NCBI RefSeq assembly: GCF_900113175.1
Contig: NZ_FOOK01000007.1
Location: 62,001-126,000, forward strand
DNA: 64,000 bases
Source: Planifilum fulgidum
GTDB taxonomy: Bacteria; Bacillota; Bacilli; Thermoactinomycetales; DSM-44946
Direction: 5' to 3'
The notes beneath the pieces were generated by a model. It was not told the origin of the DNA, did not search any database, and saw nothing but the letters and a program-made list of their open reading frames with translations. The position numbers and the translations under genes are program-made. Below are positions 35,727-43,915 of the stretch, piece by piece (position 1 is the first letter of the stretch; every line of letters starts with the position of its first letter).

Positions 35727-36647
35727 ATGTCTTTGCCTGCAGAAGCTTTTGAACCGGCGCCGCGCCGCGAGGCGGAGGCGGAGGCGATTGCGCGCCCCAG
35801 CCTTACCTACTGGCAGGATGCCTGGTTGCGCTTGAAGAAGAACTGGTTGGCAATGGCGGGTCTCGTCATTCTCGTGCTCCTCGCCGTCATGGCCATTTTC
35901 GGCCCCTATATGGTGGATTATACCTATTATGAGCAAAACCTGGAAACCGGAAAGAACCTGGAACCCTCCAGTGAGCACTGGTTCGGGACCGACGATCTGG
36001 GCCGGGACATGTTCGTGCGCACCTGGTATGGCGCCCGCGTGTCGCTTCTGATCGGATTGGCGGCGGGATTGATCGATCTGATCATCGGCGTGCTCTACGG
36101 CGGCATTTCCGGCTACAAGGGCGGGCGAACCGATGAGATCATGATGCGGATCGTCGACGTCCTGTGGGGGCTTCCGTACTTGTTGACCGTGATTCTCCTG
36201 CTGGTCGTGATGGAGCCCGGCGTCCTGACGATCATCATCGCCCTGTCGATTACCGGCTGGCTGCGCATGGCCCGTCTGGTTAGGGGACAAGTGCTGCAGC
36301 TGAAGGAGCAGGAGTACGTGCTGGCCGCCCGGACCCTGGGGGCGAGCGGCCGGTGGATATTGTTCAAGCATCTGCTTCCCAACTCCTTGGGCCCGATTAT
36401 TGTTCTTATCACCTACACCATTCCCAACGCCATCTTCGCCGAAGCGTTTCTGAGCTTCCTCGGGCTGGGGGTGCAGGCGCCCTTCGCCAGCTGGGGGACG
36501 ATGATCGACGATTCGACGGCGGTGATTTTGTCGGGTGAGTGGTGGCGCCTCTTCTTCCCCGCCTTTTTCCTCAGCCTGACGCTGTTGGCCTTCAACATGC
36601 TCGGCGATGGCCTGAGGGATGCCCTGGATCCGAAAATGCGCAAGTAA
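35727..36647 (+). CDS. oppC: Oligopeptide ABC transporter permease OppC
   Basis: 306 residues. N-terminal OppC-N helix (NWLAMAGLVILVLLAVMAIFGP), HWFGTDDLGRDMFVRTWYGARVSL, and the loop QVLQLKEQEYVLAARTLGASGRWILFKHLLPNSLGPIIV. Starts 1 bp after oppB. Forms the transmembrane channel with OppB. Confidence 0.93.
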   Translation: MSLPAEAFEPAPRREAEAEAIARPSLTYWQDAWLRLKKNWLAMAGLVILVLLAVMAIFGPYMVDYTYYEQNLETGKNLEPSSEHWFGTDDLGRDMFVRTWYGARVSLLIGLAAGLIDLIIGVLYGGISGYKGGRTDEIMMRIVDVLWGLPYLLTVILLLVVMEPGVLTIIIALSITGWLRMARLVRGQVLQLKEQEYVLAARTLGASGRWILFKHLLPNSLGPIIVLITYTIPNAIFAEAFLSFLGLGVQAPFASWGTMIDDSTAVILSGEWWRLFFPAFFLSLTLLAFNMLGDGLRDALDPKMRK

Positions 36648-36659
36648 AGGAGGGAGATC

Positions 36660-37676
36660 ATGGCTCTTTTGGAAGTGGAGAATCTGCATGTGTCGTTTCA
36701 GACCTACGGGGGTGAAGTGCACGCGGTCCGCGGAGTCAGCTTCTCCCTCGAAAAGGGGGAAACCCTGGCCATCGTCGGCGAGTCGGGGAGCGGGAAGAGC
36801 GTCACCGCCCAGTCGATCATGCGCCTGATTCCGACGCCGCCGGGCATCATCAAGGAAGGGGAGATCCGCTTCGACGGAAAGGATCTGCTGACCCTGTCGG
36901 AAAAGGAGATGTTCGGCATTCGCGGTTCGGAGATCGGCATGATCTTCCAGGATCCGATGACCTCCCTCAACCCGACGATGACCGTGGGCAGGCAGATCAT
37001 GGAAGGATTGATCTGGCACCAGGGGATCGACAAGCGGGCGGCCCGGGAACGGGCGATTGAGATGCTCCGCCTGGTGGGGATTCCGACGCCCGAAAAACGG
37101 GTGGATCAGTATCCCCACGAGTTCAGCGGGGGAATGCGGCAGCGGGCGATGATCGCCATAGCCATGGCCTGCAATCCGAAAATCCTCATCGCCGATGAAC
37201 CCACCACCGCCCTGGATGTGACCATCCAGGCGCAGATCATGGAACTGATGAAGGAGCTGCAGGAGAAGACGGGAACGGCGATCATCCTGATCACCCACGA
37301 TCTGGGCGTGGTGGCCGAAACCGCCCACAAGGTGGCCGTCATGTACGGCGGGAAAGTGGTGGAGTACGGAACGGTGGAGGAAATTTTCTACCGTCCCCGC
37401 CATCCCTACACCTGGGGATTGCTCAACTCCATGCCCCGGCTGGACATGGAGCGGGACACGGAGCTGCAGTCGATCCCGGGTTCGCCGCCGGACCTGTTCA
37501 AGCCCCCGCAGGGGTGCCCCTTCGCCGACCGCTGCCCTCATGCGATGAACATCTGCCATGAAATGATGCCGGAGAAGACCGAAGCGTCTTCCAGCCACGG
37601 CGTGTACTGCTGGCTGGAGCATCCTCAGGCTCCCCGCGTGGACCGGGGTCTGCGGGTGAACATCTCGGCCAAGTAG
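36660..37676 (+). CDS. oppD: Oligopeptide ABC transporter ATPase OppD
   Basis: 338 residues. Walker [10 protein letters not shown] (about 40-48), signature [13 protein letters not shown], Walker [14 protein letters not shown] and the C-terminal oligo_HPY domain with the four-Cys FeS-like motif ([14 protein letters not shown] and a later Cys). AAGGAGGG ribosome binding site. Normally works as a heterodimer with OppF; no oppF follows, and a terminator closes the operon. Confidence 0.95.
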   Translation: MALLEVENLHVSFQTYGGEVHAVRGVSFSLEKGETLAIVGESGSGKSVTAQSIMRLIPTPPGIIKEGEIRFDGKDLLTLSEKEMFGIRGSEIGMIFQDPMTSLNPTMTVGRQIMEGLIWHQGIDKRAARERAIEMLRLVGIPTPEKRVDQYPHEFSGGMRQRAMIAIAMACNPKILIADEPTTALDVTIQAQIMELMKELQEKTGTAIILITHDLGVVAETAHKVAVMYGGKVVEYGTVEEIFYRPRHPYTWGLLNSMPRLDMERDTELQSIPGSPPDLFKPPQGCPFADRCPHAMNICHEMMPEKTEASSSHGVYCWLEHPQAPRVDRGLRVNISAK

Positions 37677-37687
37677 GTTCTGCGCTT

Positions 37688-37736
37688 AAGGGGACGGGAA
37701 AGGGGGGAGGAATCCCCCCCCCCCGGCCGTCCCCTT
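37688..37736 (+). terminator. Hairpin closing the opp operon
   Basis: AAGGGGACGG (37688-37697) pairs with CCGTCCCCTT (37727-37736), with an inner G-run/C-run stem (37702-37707 with 37714-37724). No clear T run. Confidence 0.75.
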
Positions 37737-37751
37737 ATCATCTGCCGCGGG

Positions 37752-37781
37752 TTGACACACCCTTTCAGATTGTCGTATCAT
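37752..37781 (+). promoter_or_regulatory. Promoter of the metX S-box transcript
   Basis: TTGACA (37752-37757), 18 bp, TATCAT (37776-37781), 20 bp before the riboswitch. Confidence 0.75.
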
Positions 37782-37801
37782 AACAGAAAATTCAATAGGC
37801 G

Positions 37802-37951
37802 TCTTCTTATCGAGAGAGGCGGAGGGACTGGCCCGATGAAGCCCGGCAACCACCCCGCTCCCGTGCAGGGAACGGCCGGACCGAACGATCCGGACGAGGG
37901 GAAAGGTGCCAATTCCTGCAGGACCCTCGGGTCCTGAGAGATGAGAAGAGG
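37802..37951 (+). ncRNA. SAM-I riboswitch (S-box)
   Basis: Signature segments CTTATCGAGAGAGGCGGAGGGACTGGCCCGATGAAGCCCGGCAACC (37805-37850) and GGTGCCAATTCCTGC (37905-37919), closing with GATGAGAAGA. P1 pairs the TCTTATC and GATGAGA ends. SAM binding favours the terminator at 37984 and represses metX. Confidence 0.98.
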
Positions 37952-37983
37952 CGGAACGGAATCCAACCCACTTAGTGGGTCCC

Positions 37984-38018
37984 GCGCCCTCTTCTGATCG
38001 AAGAGGGCGCTTGTTTTT
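37984..38018 (+). terminator. S-box-controlled terminator upstream of metX
   Basis: GCGCCCTCTTC (37984-37994) pairs with GAAGAGGGCGC (38000-38010), then TTGTTTTT. Confidence 0.95.
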
Positions 38019-38032
38019 CCGGAAGGGGGAGG

Positions 38033-39148
38033 ATGGATGTGGCGACGACCGTCAACTGCCCGCAAAAGCTGACGGTTCCGATCGGTCCGTTGGATTTGGA
38101 ATGCGGCCGCCGCCTTAAGCAGGTGGAGATCGCCGTGGAGACCGCCGGGACCCTGAGCGATTCCAGGGACAACGTAATCCTGGTGTGTCATGCGCTGACC
38201 GGTGATGCCCACGCCGTGGGGGATGCGGAACATCCCGGCTGGTGGGACGGATTGATCGGACCGGGCGGATATATCGATACCAACCGCTATTTTGTGATCA
38301 CGACCAACGTTCTGGGCGGATGCGCCGGAAGCACGGGTCCTTCGTCGATCGATCCGGGGACGGGTCGTCCCTACGGGACCTCTTTTCCCGTGGTGACGAT
38401 TCGTGATATGGTTCGCGCCCAGCGGCGCTGCCTGGAAAAAATGGGCATCTCCAAAATAACGGCGGTGATCGGCGGTTCGATGGGCGGGATGCAGGTGTTG
38501 GAATGGGGGATCATGTACCCCGAAGCGGTGGAGCGGATGATCCCGATCGCCACCTCCGTTGCCCTCTCTCCGATGGGAATTGCCTACAACGACATCGGCC
38601 GCCAAGCGATTTTGGCGGATCCCGAATGGAAGGGCGGAAATTATTATCCCGGGCCCGGCCCCCGAAGGGGTTTGGCCATCGCCCGGATGATGGGAATGAT
38701 CACCTACCGGACCGAAACCCTTTTTGAGAAGCGGTTCAGCCGCCGGATCCAGGACGACGGACCCATCACCCGGCTGGATTCGATGTTCCAGGTGGAAAGC
38801 TACCTGCGTTATCAGGGGGAGAAGCTGGTCCGCCGCTTCGACGCGAACAGCTATCTCTATCTCCTGAAAGCGATGGATCTGCATGACATCGGCCGGGGAC
38901 GCGGAGGGGTGGAGCGGGCGCTGTCCCGGATTCAGTCCGACGTGCTGGTGATCGGCATCCGGGAAGACATTCTGTTTCCGATCCGGGAACAGCGAAAAAT
39001 CCATGCCCTGCTTCAGCGGCTGGGGAAAAGGTCCCGGTTGGAGGAAATTCAATCCCACTACGGCCATGACGCTTTCTTGGTCGAATTTGACCTGGTGGGG
39101 CCGCCCATTCGCCGTTTCCTGGGGGAAGGGAGGATGAGGTCTTCTTGA
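38033..39148 (+). CDS. metXA: Homoserine O-acetyltransferase
   Basis: 371 residues, alpha/beta-hydrolase fold. Nucleophile elbow GGSMGGMQVLEW with the catalytic Ser, DILFPIREQ with the Asp and SHYGHDAFL with the His, in the usual MetX order; LVCHALTGDAHA near the start. Converts homoserine and acetyl- (or succinyl-) CoA to the acylhomoserine used for methionine. GTG 39 in-frame at 38039 is an alternative start with better spacing from GGGGGAGG. Controlled by the S-box. Confidence 0.95.
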   Translation: MDVATTVNCPQKLTVPIGPLDLECGRRLKQVEIAVETAGTLSDSRDNVILVCHALTGDAHAVGDAEHPGWWDGLIGPGGYIDTNRYFVITTNVLGGCAGSTGPSSIDPGTGRPYGTSFPVVTIRDMVRAQRRCLEKMGISKITAVIGGSMGGMQVLEWGIMYPEAVERMIPIATSVALSPMGIAYNDIGRQAILADPEWKGGNYYPGPGPRRGLAIARMMGMITYRTETLFEKRFSRRIQDDGPITRLDSMFQVESYLRYQGEKLVRRFDANSYLYLLKAMDLHDIGRGRGGVERALSRIQSDVLVIGIREDILFPIREQRKIHALLQRLGKRSRLEEIQSHYGHDAFLVEFDLVGPPIRRFLGEGRMRSS

Positions 39149-39173
39149 CGCTCCCACACTGTGGGAGTACAAT
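39145..39173 (+). promoter_or_regulatory. sdh promoter with palindromic operator in the spacer
   Basis: TTGACG (39145-39150, overlapping the metX stop), exactly 17 bp, TACAAT (39168-39173). The spacer itself is the perfect palindrome CTCCCACACTGTGGGAG (39151-39167). A dimeric regulator bound here would sit between the sigma contacts. Confidence 0.8.
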
Positions 39174-39250
39174 AGGGATGTATTAATTCATTATGTGAAA
39201 CCCCTTTCCAAAAAGCGGTGAATCATTTTGATGAGGAATTTTATCTCTTT

Positions 39251-39273
39251 GCTGCCGTTTGTGCAGCTTTTTT
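39251..39273 (+). terminator. Leader terminator upstream of sdhC
   Basis: GCTGC (39251-39255) pairs with GCAGC (39263-39267), then six T. It lies between the sdh promoter and sdhC, so it could attenuate the operon. An 18-codon frame (ATG 39231 to TAA) spans it without a clear ribosome binding site. Confidence 0.6.
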
Positions 39274-39325
39274 GGAAAGCAGGGTAACATAAGGAGAAGC
39301 ACTCAGGTTTATGGGGGGCCTGGCA

Positions 39326-39973
39326 ATGAATCACTCCAGTTTTTTCAACCGTCGGCTGCACTCGCTGTTGGGTGTCATACCGGTGGGCTTTTTTTTGCTC
39401 GAGCATCTGTTGACGAACTATTACGCCACCCGGGGAGCTGACGCTTACCGCGAGCAGGTGGAGTGGCTGTGGGACATTCCCTTCCTGCTCTTTTTGGAGA
39501 TCTTCTTCATTTTCCTTCCGCTTCTGTACCACGGGGTGTACGGATTGTATATCGCCTTCCAGGCGAAGAACAACGTGACCAATTTCGGTTATTTCCGAAA
39601 CTTGATGTTCATGCTGCAGCGGGTGACCGGGGTGATCACCTTCATCTTTGTCGGTTGGCACGTCTGGGAAACCCGGATTTACGTCGCCCTGAACGACTTG
39701 AGCGCCCATGAAGTGGGATTGAGGATGAACGAAATTTTGTCCAACAATCTCACCTTCGCCCTGTATGTGATCGGAGTCATCGCCGCGGTTTTCCACTTCA
39801 GCAACGGCATGTGGTCCTTCCTGGTCAGCTGGGGCATCACCGTGGGACCCCGCGCCCAAGCCGTTTCCACCTGGGTGTGGGCCGTCGTTTTCGTCGTCGT
39901 GTCCTACATCGGCGTTCGGGCCCTGTTTGCCTTTGTTGACCCAGAATTCGTGACCCAGTCGGCACAGTTCTAA
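39326..39973 (+). CDS. sdhC: Succinate dehydrogenase cytochrome b558 subunit
   Basis: 215 residues, five membrane helices, with RRLHSLLGVIPVGFFLLEHL, LLYHGVYGLY, QRVTGVITFIFVGWHVWET and FHFSNGMWSFLVSWG; the His residues are the di-haem ligands of the Bacillus-type type B enzyme. ATG 39326 matches the family start and follows GGGGGG; ATG 39311 would add five residues. Anchors SdhAB and passes electrons to menaquinone. Confidence 0.95.
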   Translation: MNHSSFFNRRLHSLLGVIPVGFFLLEHLLTNYYATRGADAYREQVEWLWDIPFLLFLEIFFIFLPLLYHGVYGLYIAFQAKNNVTNFGYFRNLMFMLQRVTGVITFIFVGWHVWETRIYVALNDLSAHEVGLRMNEILSNNLTFALYVIGVIAAVFHFSNGMWSFLVSWGITVGPRAQAVSTWVWAVVFVVVSYIGVRALFAFVDPEFVTQSAQF

Positions 39974-39988
39974 AAGGGGGCACTGCCA

Positions 39989-41749
39989 ATGAATGAAAAG
40001 GTCATCGTTGTCGGCGGCGGCTTGGCCGGTCTGATGTCCACGATCAAACTGGCGGAAGCGGGCGCCGACGTGCAATTGTTCTCGATCGTTCCCGTGAAGC
40101 GTTCCCACTCCGTCTGTGCGCAGGGTGGAATCAACGGTGCGGTCAACACCAAGGGGGAAGGAGATTCTCCCTGGGAGCACTTTGACGACACCATTTACGG
40201 AGGGGACTTTTTGGCCAACCAACCGCCCGTCAAGGCGATGTGTGAAGCGGCGCCGGGCATCATTTACCTGATGGACCGGATGGGAGTCCCCTTCAACCGG
40301 ACGCCGGAAGGGCTTATTGACTTCCGCCGGTTCGGCGGAACCAAGCACCATCGGACCGCTTATGCCGGCGCGACGACGGGCCAACAGTTGCTGTACGCCC
40401 TGGATGAGCAGGTGCGTCGCTACGAGGTGGCCGGTCGCGTCACCAAGTTTGAGCATTGGGAGTTTTTGTCCGCCGTGTTGGATGATGAAGGCCGTTGCCG
40501 GGGAATCGTCGCCCAGGATTTGCGCAGCGGGGAAATCCGCGCCTTCCCGGCGGACGCGGTGATTCTGGCCACCGGCGGTCCGGGAATCATCTTCGGCAAG
40601 TCGACCAACTCGATGATCAACACCGGTTCCGCTGCCAGCGCCGTTTATCAGCAGGGAGCCATTTACGCCAACGGGGAGTTTATCCAGGTTCACCCGACGG
40701 CCATCCCCGGGGATGACAAGCTCCGCCTGATGTCGGAGTCGGCCCGCGGGGAAGGGGGACGGGTTTGGACCTACAAGGACGGAAAGCCGTGGTATTTCCT
40801 GGAGGAGTGGTATCCCGCCTACGGGAACCTGGTGCCGCGGGACATCGCCACCCGGGCGATCTTCAAGGTGTGCGTCGACATGAAACTGGGGATCAACGGG
40901 GAGAACATGGTCTATTTGGACCTTTCCCACAAGGATCCCAAGGAGCTGGACGTCAAACTGGGCGGGATCATCGAGATTTATGAGAAATTCATGGGAGAAG
41001 ATCCGCGGAAGGTTCCGATGAAGATCTTCCCGGCGGTGCACTATTCGATGGGCGGCCTGTGGGTGGACTACAACCACATGACCAATATTCCCGGCCTGTT
41101 TGCCGCGGGAGAATGCGATTATCAATACCACGGGGCCAACCGTCTCGGCGCCAACTCCCTTCTCTCCTGCATCTACGGAGGGATGGTGGCCGGTCCCAGC
41201 GCGATCAGATACGTCCGCGGACTGGAAAAGTCGGCGGAGGATCTGCCTTCCACCCTGTTTGAGCAATACCGCAAAAAGGAAGAGGAAAAATACGAACAAA
41301 TCCTCAAGATGGACGGAAATGAAAACGCCTATCAGCTGCACAAGGAATTGGGCGAGTGGATGACTGACAATGTGACGGTGGTCCGCTACAATGACCGGCT
41401 GTTGAAGACGGACGAAAAGATTCAGGAATTGATGGAGCGGTACAAGCGGATCAGCATGATCGACACCAGCCGGTGGAGCAACCAGGCCGCCTCGTTCACC
41501 CGTCAGCTGTGGAACATGCTGCAGTTGGCCCGGGTGATCACCCTGGGGGCCTATCACCGCAACGAAAGCCGCGGCGCCCACTACAAGCCGGAATATCCGG
41601 AGCGGAATGACGAAGAGTGGCTCAAGACCACCAAGGCGAAATACACCCCCGACGGTCCGGAGTTTGATTACGAGCCCGTGGACGTTTCCCTGATCAAACC
41701 GCGCCCGCGCCGGTACGACGTGGCGAAAGAGGAGGCGGCGAAACAATGA
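39989..41749 (+). CDS. sdhA: Succinate dehydrogenase flavoprotein subunit
   Basis: 586 residues. FAD-binding VIVVGGGLAGLMSTIKLAEAG, SVCAQGGINGAVN with the flavin-linked His region, FIQVHPTAIPGDDKL, SESARGEGGRVW, and GLFAAGECDYQYHGANRLGANSLLSC. Oxidises succinate to fumarate in the TCA cycle. Overlaps sdhB by 4 bp. Confidence 0.97.
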   Translation: MNEKVIVVGGGLAGLMSTIKLAEAGADVQLFSIVPVKRSHSVCAQGGINGAVNTKGEGDSPWEHFDDTIYGGDFLANQPPVKAMCEAAPGIIYLMDRMGVPFNRTPEGLIDFRRFGGTKHHRTAYAGATTGQQLLYALDEQVRRYEVAGRVTKFEHWEFLSAVLDDEGRCRGIVAQDLRSGEIRAFPADAVILATGGPGIIFGKSTNSMINTGSAASAVYQQGAIYANGEFIQVHPTAIPGDDKLRLMSESARGEGGRVWTYKDGKPWYFLEEWYPAYGNLVPRDIATRAIFKVCVDMKLGINGENMVYLDLSHKDPKELDVKLGGIIEIYEKFMGEDPRKVPMKIFPAVHYSMGGLWVDYNHMTNIPGLFAAGECDYQYHGANRLGANSLLSCIYGGMVAGPSAIRYVRGLEKSAEDLPSTLFEQYRKKEEEKYEQILKMDGNENAYQLHKELGEWMTDNVTVVRYNDRLLKTDEKIQELMERYKRISMIDTSRWSNQAASFTRQLWNMLQLARVITLGAYHRNESRGAHYKPEYPERNDEEWLKTTKAKYTPDGPEFDYEPVDVSLIKPRPRRYDVAKEEAAKQ

Positions 41750-42495
41750 GCGAACAGACGGTGCATCTCATCATCACCCGCCAGGACGGACCGAATGAAA
41801 AGCCGTATACGGAAGAGTTCAAGCTGCCGTACCGGAAAAACATGAATGTCATTTCGGCGCTGATGGAGATCCAGCGGAACCCGGTCAACGCCAAGGGGGA
41901 AAAAACCACCCCGGTGGTGTGGGAGTCCAACTGCCTGGAAGAGGTGTGCGGCGCCTGTTCGATGGTGATCAACGGAAAGCCGCGTCAGGCCTGCACCGCC
42001 CTGATCGACCACCTGGAGCAGCCCATCCGGCTGGAACCGATGCGAACCTTCCCCGTGATCCGGGACCTGATCGTGGATCGCAGCCGGATGTTTGACGCGC
42101 TGAAGCGGGTCAAGGCCTGGATCCCCATCGACGGCACCTACGATTTGGGGCCGGGTCCGCGCATGCCGGAGACGGAGCGCCAGATGCGCTACGAGCTGTC
42201 CAAGTGCATGACCTGCGGGGTCTGCCTGGAAGCGTGCCCCAATGTGAATTCCCGTTCCAATTTCATGGGTCCCTTTGTGATCAGCCAAGTCCGGCTGTTC
42301 AACTCCCATCCGACCGGAGCCATGAACAAGGACGAGCGTCTGGAAGCCCTCTTGGGCGAAGGCGGACTGCAGGAATGCGGAAATTCGCAGAACTGCGTGC
42401 AGGTCTGTCCGAAGGGGATTCCGCTGACCACGTCGATCGCCGCGATGAACCGGGAGGCCACCAGGTTTCTCTTCCGCAAATGGTTGTCCAACTGA
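41746..42495 (+). CDS. sdhB: Succinate dehydrogenase iron-sulfur subunit
   Basis: 249 residues. 2Fe-2S motif ESNCLEEVCGACSMVINGKPRQAC, then the 4Fe-4S/3Fe-4S ligands CMTCGVCLEACP and CGNSQNCVQVCPKGIPLT. Carries electrons from SdhA to the haems. Translationally coupled to sdhA (ATGA). A strong terminator follows. Confidence 0.97.
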   Translation: MSEQTVHLIITRQDGPNEKPYTEEFKLPYRKNMNVISALMEIQRNPVNAKGEKTTPVVWESNCLEEVCGACSMVINGKPRQACTALIDHLEQPIRLEPMRTFPVIRDLIVDRSRMFDALKRVKAWIPIDGTYDLGPGPRMPETERQMRYELSKCMTCGVCLEACPNVNSRSNFMGPFVISQVRLFNSHPTGAMNKDERLEALLGEGGLQECGNSQNCVQVCPKGIPLTTSIAAMNREATRFLFRKWLSN

Positions 42496-42500
42496 CCGAT

Positions 42501-42522
42501 CCCCCCTTCACGGGGGGTTTTT
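42501..42522 (+). terminator. Terminator of the sdh operon
   Basis: CCCCCC (42501-42506) pairs with GGGGGG (42512-42517), then TTTTTT. Confidence 0.9.
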
Positions 42523-42559
42523 TGTTCACAAATCCGGCCGGATGCAGCCCAAATATAAT

Positions 42560-42680
42560 GGAGGCGGTTTTTCCGCCTCCCTGATTTGGCGTCTCTATTC
42601 GCTCCGCCGGGCGGGGGATGCCCGGCGGAAATCGTTTTTTCGTTCGCAGCAAGGGGAGGCGGGTTTGATCCCGCCTCCCC
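42560..42680. repeat. Three consecutive GC-rich hairpins between sdhB and ypuA
   Basis: GGAGGCGG/CCGCCTCC (42560-42567, 42573-42580); TCCGCCGGGC/GCCCGGCGGA (42603-42612, 42620-42629) followed by ATCGTTTTTTCG; and GGGGAGGCGGG/CCCGCCTCCCC (42653-42663, 42670-42680). The first and third share GGAGGCGG, so they can also pair with each other. The second looks like a plus-strand terminator. Confidence 0.7.
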
Positions 42681-42697
42681 CGCGACAGATCAGGGCA

Positions 42698-43597
42698 TCA
42701 GGCGCTTTCCGAAGAGAAGATTTGTTTCAGCGCATCCAGCAGGCTGGCGAGCCAGTCCAGGAGGGTTTCCAGAAACCCTTTCGTCTCATCGGAGTTGAGG
42801 ATTTCATCCAGGTTGTCCCGCAGCTTTTTCACCTGATCGCTCAGGGCGCCCCAATCGATATTCAACTCTGACAGGCGTTGAAGCAATTGGGTGAGCTGCT
42901 CGATGTCCTGATTGCTCAGATTGATGTTGTATTCATTGGAAACGTTGATGATCAGGTTGCGGAACTCCTCCGGCGTTTCGGGCTTTTCTTCAGCCATCCT
43001 TTGTTTGAGGTCCATCATGAATTGGGCGGCCTTGTCCGGGTCTCCGATCTTTTCACCCAATTCGGAGGTCCGGACCATTTCTTCGTTGGCCACTTCTTTT
43101 TGTTCATCGCTGATCTTGGTGTCGGTGGCCGTTTCGAAGGCCTTGAGAATGCCCGTCAGTCCCGCGGTTCCCGAAACCTGGGTCGGAGCGGTGACGTACA
43201 CCTCCGCATCCTTCACCCCGGCGGTGATCAAGGCGTTGGCGTACATCGTTTCGGTAATGTGTGTGATGTTATTGGTTTTCACCGTAATGCCGGCTCCCTT
43301 TTCGGCCAGGGTGATTTTGGCCGACGAGAGGGCGCGGGTGCCGATGGTGGCTTTGCTCACATATTTCCCCAGATAACGGTGTTCCTCTTCGTTGGTCACC
43401 TCAACGATTTGGACGTTTCTGTCCACATTCATTTCCTTCAGAATCGCATCCCGTTGCTGGGGAGTCAGATCGGCGCCGAGGGTGACGACCGTTTCGCCGA
43501 CAACGGCGTCGGCGAATGCGACGGCAGGAAGAAGGGAGAAGATCAGTGCGAAGGCTAGCGCTGCCACTCCCGCTTTTCGCAGACGTTTCCAGTTCAT
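42698..43597 (-). CDS. DUF1002 secreted protein, YpuA-like
   Basis: 299 residues. Signal peptide (about 1-30, cleavage near AFADA), then the DUF1002 region: GADLTPQQRDAILKEM, EEEHRYLGKYV, IGTRALSSAKITL and YANALITAGVKDAEVYVTAPTQVSGTAGLTGI. The C-terminal half (about 190-299) is helical and charged. Function of the family is unknown. ATG with AAAAGGGG. Convergent with sdhCAB, separated by the hairpin cluster. Confidence 0.88.
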   Translation of the reverse strand: MNWKRLRKAGVAALAFALIFSLLPAVAFADAVVGETVVTLGADLTPQQRDAILKEMNVDRNVQIVEVTNEEEHRYLGKYVSKATIGTRALSSAKITLAEKGAGITVKTNNITHITETMYANALITAGVKDAEVYVTAPTQVSGTAGLTGILKAFETATDTKISDEQKEVANEEMVRTSELGEKIGDPDKAAQFMMDLKQRMAEEKPETPEEFRNLIINVSNEYNINLSNQDIEQLTQLLQRLSELNIDWGALSDQVKKLRDNLDEILNSDETKGFLETLLDWLASLLDALKQIFSSESA

Positions 43598-43915
43598 CGT
43601 GAAAACCCCCTTTTCAATAAATATAGACGTGGATTGGGGACATGAGGTTTCAACGGGCGGGCGTTTTTCGCCGAAAGGTTTTTCTTAACGGCGGCGCTTT
43701 GAGGTATGGGGCCTTGTTTGTATATTTTTGCTGGGAATTCGGGGAACCTATTCTTTCGCCATCCGTTCCGGGAAAAAAGGAGGCGGCGAAATTTCACCGT
43801 CCAAAGAGAGAAAACGCCGCGGCCGAAGGGAGCGCCTCGGGCCGACGAGGGATGGCGCCCCCTCCCCGCGGCGTTTTCCGGAGACGTTCGGGCCGAAATG
43901 CTTTCGCCCGGGTGG
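43598..43915. other. Non-coding interval between ypuA and fumarase
   Basis: No credible gene is seen on either strand. It holds the presumed ypuA promoter side (AT-rich 43610-43640, no clear -35/-10 pair) and the fumarase terminator at 43810-43878. Confidence 0.6.
43810..43878 (-). terminator. Terminator of the fumarase gene
   Basis: GAAAACGCCGCGG (43810-43822) and CCGCGGCGTTTTC (43866-43878) form a perfect 13-bp stem with a large GC-rich loop that holds an inner stem. On the minus strand it ends in TTTTC, then a T-rich tract. Confidence 0.7.

Noticed and set aside
39231-39287. 18-codon leader peptide in the sdh leader
   Set aside because: No convincing ribosome binding site and no run of regulatory codons; kept only as a remark in the leader finding.
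39191-41746. 851-codon open frame antisense to sdhC and sdhA
   Set aside because: Shadow of the sdh genes with no ribosome binding site and no recognisable domain.
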